DNA of 64,000 bases from Silene conica (lineage: Eukaryota > Streptophyta > Magnoliopsida > Caryophyllales > Caryophyllaceae), in the NCBI GenBank assembly GCA_029255685.2, contig CM055315.2:48527705-48591704 (forward strand), read 5' to 3'. Each line of letters opens with the position of its first letter. The stretch's first letter is position 1. The notes beneath the pieces are model-generated. The model saw only the letters and a list, made by a program, of their open reading frames with translations, was not told the origin of the DNA and made no database searches. A program made the position numbers and the translations under genes. Positions 60,665 through 64,000 of the stretch are shown here, one piece after another.

Positions 60665-63047
60665 TGTAACACCCCCATTTACCTAGGAGCCTGAACTAGG
60701 ACTTCCAAAGTAAATAGGACTGTTACCATCCTGGATAAACCAGGGTAGTAGATATTCACAGTGAAAGAAACACAATACTTAAGTATACATGATTAAACTG
60801 AAAACTATTACAAGGCATAGTCCAGAAGACTTTCAAAACAACTGAATATAAATAAGTGTTCAACTAAGAAAAAGCTAAGTGATCTAAAAGCTAGGTAGGT
60901 CTAGTCCATGTCTCTCCTCCATGCCCAGTCCTAGTCCGCCTGTCTCTTACCCGAAAGATCTACTACCCATTCCGGATCATTGTAGGTGAACACGAATACA
61001 CTGTCAACCTCGCGGTTGAGTAGGATAACACAGTAATAAGTAATGCAAACAAACAGAAATATGCAAATGCTTATGTCATGCTCGAGCTCAATCTCATTCT
61101 CATTCTCATTCTCAAACCCGTAACACCCAGCCATACCGAACCTCCCGGCAGACTATAATCGGTCGTCGCCGAACACCAGCTCAAAAACTGATAAGACACC
61201 AGGCCTGGTCTGCAGAACCACCCTGGCTTTACATCAGAACAATACCTGATCCACATCTTTCTCATTACAATGCTTATGCCATGAATATGAATGCAACACC
61301 AATTAAATAACCAAAACTAGCATGCTCAGAATTCATACTTGCATTCAACAGGCAATACACATTCACACGTAATCCAATGCAGAGTAAGGCACCAGTGTAA
61401 CCTACCTGAATATAGCAGTCTGCAAATAGAAATCACCGTCTAGAAATAATCCACTTCAAACTCCGTTCCTATAAAATTACTTAATATCAACTGCTATCCA
61501 CTCAAACAAACGCTACCAAGTTACTTGATCATGTTCCTACTTGATTTATTTATATCACATTATGAATATATCCACACATAAGCATGCCCATAACATACAA
61601 CTCTCATTAACCATGTACAACTTACTATTTTTAGACTTACTAAAAATAGCGCTTACTAAAATAGCATCTGACCAAATAAGTCACAAGATTACTAAAACAC
61701 GTTTCATATTAATTAATTATCATTTACTGAATATGGACTTACCAAAAATAGACTTACTATAAATAGCATATCTGATAACATCTTCTAACACTATTACTAA
61801 TATAACGTGAATTACCACAAAACCGTAGTAATATAAATATTCACAATAATCGAAACAGCATAGTTAACACTTACGCGAATAAAGTAGTATTAGCTTTGAA
61901 CAAGATTGACATATCATTTAATTAGTAACAAAAGTAATTAATATTAATAACTATACTAATGATAAGGCTAAAGTTCATAACCAATAAGATAACAAAACCC
62001 AAATAAAAGACCCAAAAAAACGTGAACAGCCCGTGAACAAAAACAGAGGCACAACCCACCGTCAGCGTTCACAACTGCCGCTGCCAACACCAGCCTACAC
62101 CTCTGACTCCTCCACTGGCGCCACCAGGCTCGCCTCCGAGCCTCGGTGGTTCCAGGGGAGGAACCGGAGGCCGTCGATAAGCCCACCACTGCCGGCAAAA
62201 GCAATCGAAAAACAGTCTGCCACCACCGCAACTCTGACTATCCCACGACATCCCTCAACGATCCCTACTGTAACTCCGACACCACACCCAACGAACCACC
62301 GTGACTGTACCCCTTCCATCACCCAGACTACCACCTAAGCAAAACCTCAACCACGTACAAAAAAATCTACACAGTAGGGTAACGAATTACAAAACAAATA
62401 TCATTACTCACACGCTGTTCTACCCCTGTTGTAAAACGACTCTGACCGGCGATAAAACCACCCTCCTACGGCGGTCTACAGAAGTGTACGACGACCCTAA
62501 TCTGACTCTAACGTGACTACCACACTCCCTATAAACAATCTACGAAATAACCAGAGACATAAACATGTATATACGACATAGTCTGAATGTTAACATGCGA
62601 AGAAAACAGATGAAAAACGAAGGAATGTGATCTTACCTACTTGCCCTAGCAAACGAACCACCGTAGAAACCTTTAACCACTGTATAAAACCCTCTTTCTC
62701 ACACTTTGGTATGGCGGCAGGAGAGTGGCAGTGAGATCTGAGCGTTGATAGACTAGGGTTAGGGTTTTTAGAGGATGTATATATGATGGTATGAGGATGT
62801 TAGGGTGAGCGTAGGATTGTTTGTGAGTTGGTGTTATGAGTGGGCCTTGGGTGCTTGCACGCATACCAAGGTCCAAAGTCAAAACATAGCTTGATTTTAA
62901 CTTATTGACTCGTAACCTCGACCTCTTAAAGCTTACTAATTATAAAACACTCACCAAAATATCGAAACCAACGTTCGAACAACACATATAACAAACTAAA
63001 TAAATTTAATTATTAACATACGTTATAATAAAACACGGGGTATTACA
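60665..63047 (-). repeat. C2 5' LTR, 2383 bases
   Basis: Minus strand TGTAATACCCCG...GGTGTTACA. TCAACC/GGTTGA stem at 61004-61019. Several short overlapping open frames near 62000-62340 are shadows of CCA-rich repeats. The likely target duplication GTTTT follows (63048-63052). Confidence 0.92.
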
Positions 63048-63169
63048 GTTTTAGGTTGTATGAATCACCACGTGATTCTATATTCATCAATATGATTAAT
63101 TTATCCAACCCTTTTGATTTCTAATGGGCGACGTTTCATAATCAATATAATAAACTCTCCCGTAAAGCT
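63048..63169. other. unassigned flanking DNA
   Basis: 122 bases between C2 and S2, the only sequence here not attributable to an element. It includes a perfect inverted repeat, GAATCAC-CAC-GTGATTC (63062-63078), with a CACGTG G-box. No gene seen. Confidence 0.6.
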
Positions 63170-64000
63170 TGTTGAACCATATATTCAAATATATATAGTA
63201 TATATGTTTATGTTTTGATAATGACAAGTCTAGCTATTATATACTCGTATGTATAATCGTGTGCTAAGTGTACAGAACATTAGTAACAAGATCTAATCTA
63301 TCAAGTATAAAAGATTCAAGCACATTAGTCAATGAATTGACTAAGTCGAAGATTGATAGAAGATCACAAGCGCGCATAATGAACTAAAGTTGTATTCGTC
63401 AACTATAGCTTTAGTACGAGATGGATTCAAGTTATAGCTCGTAGCTATAACTCTATATCATGAAGAAATGATGAAGACTTATGTGTGTTTTAGTTGAAAC
63501 AATTGTTTCCTAATTTGTGTCATGTAGTATTAGTGGTTCAATGGTATTCTATTTTAAATATGGAATTGTTAATCTTAATAGGATTATATAAAATATCTTT
63601 TGGTTAAATAAGAAATAAATAAATATCTTATGAGATAATTATTTATTACTAAAATAAACTAAAGATTTTTATATGATTTTAATTGTCAAAAATATATAGT
63701 CTAAATATAGTTTGTTTCGATATTGGAAATCGTGTGATATGCCACATTACCAAATCGTGTAGGACTTGCTTAAATAAATATCATGTATTTATTTAATGTC
63801 CTAAATAAACTAAGATTATATTATGGTAATATATTTTATTATCTTTGACATGATTTAGGAAGTTGATTTAATAAGGATACTAATTGTTTATTATATAAAG
63901 ATCTTTCCTAAATATGAATTAGGAAATTGATTCCTTATATAATACACATAGTACATTATTATATCTTTCCTAAATATATTAAGATTAGATTTATGGTAGT
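63170..64000 (+). repeat. S2: start of another Sirevirus LTR, cut by the window end
   Basis: Begins TGTTGAACC and follows the S1 LTR for about 830 bases with more divergence than between the two S1 LTRs, so it is a separate, older insertion or solo LTR. It keeps the LTR palindrome perfectly (63431-63451). Likely target duplication AAGCT at 63165-63169. Confidence 0.85.

Noticed and set aside
61968-62338. Several overlapping 60-100 codon frames in the C2 LTR
   Set aside because: Overlapping on both strands in CCA-rich LTR DNA, no conserved domain, no counterpart in the other elements.

Overview
The window is nuclear DNA of a flowering plant, probably a eudicot, and consists almost entirely of nested LTR retrotransposons. 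I found no host protein gene, rRNA, tRNA or CRISPR array. The plant assignment rests on the element families (Sirevirus-type Ty1/copia, Tekay-like chromoviruses with a C-terminal chromodomain, Athila-like Ty3/gypsy primed by tRNA-Asp), on primer sites matching plant tRNA-Met and tRNA-Asp, and on the AT-rich nested layout. The species is not identifiable by eye.

Layout, with labels used below. C2 is an old, broken chromovirus on the minus strand (39740-63047; its left LTR is cut and its far part lies left of the window). Inside C2 sit A2, an Athila-like non-autonomous element (36263-39739, minus, in C2's left LTR), and A3 (45368-60572, plus, in C2's 5' leader, flanked by ACTAG). Inside A3's 5' LTR sits L2, a coding-free large retrotransposon derivative (LARD, 46406-55103, flanked by TCGGC). 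Inside A2 sits S1, a Sirevirus (5276-36262, plus). S1 carries three insertions: A1 (Athila-like, 1-5275, minus) in its 5' LTR; L1 (LARD, 7808-17538, minus, flanked by TCAGC) in gag; and C1 (19363-29205, minus, flanked by AAATT), a young, whole-looking chromovirus, in the integrase zinc domain. Right of C2 are 122 bases of unassigned DNA and then the first 831 bases of another Sirevirus LTR (S2).

LTR divergence counted by eye agrees with the nesting: C2 about 1.6% (191 bases compared), A3 and L2 about 1-1.5%, S1 about 0.5%, C1 about 0.3%, L1 about 0.1%.

How the parts relate: C1 is the only element here with an uninterrupted gag-pol. L1 and L2 encode nothing but share with the chromoviruses the primer site, a GGGGCCCC palindrome about 112 bases after it, an LTR stem-loop, and hairpin-plus-polypurine modules, so they look like passengers of chromovirus machinery. 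A1 keeps gag and protease only; A2 and A3 keep a different small gag-like ORF.

The most unusual signals are not coding. (1) A 12-base near-palindrome (GGTCGRYCGACC) recurs about 45 times in the Athila-like family, nearly always in pairs exactly 21 bases apart, in LTRs, 3' regions and in frame inside coding sequence. (2) Four consecutive hairpins in the Sirevirus R/U5 have unrelated perfect stems but the same loop core. (3) A 9-base-arm palindrome occurs in the Sirevirus LTR, twice in gag and once in pol with both arms changed together.
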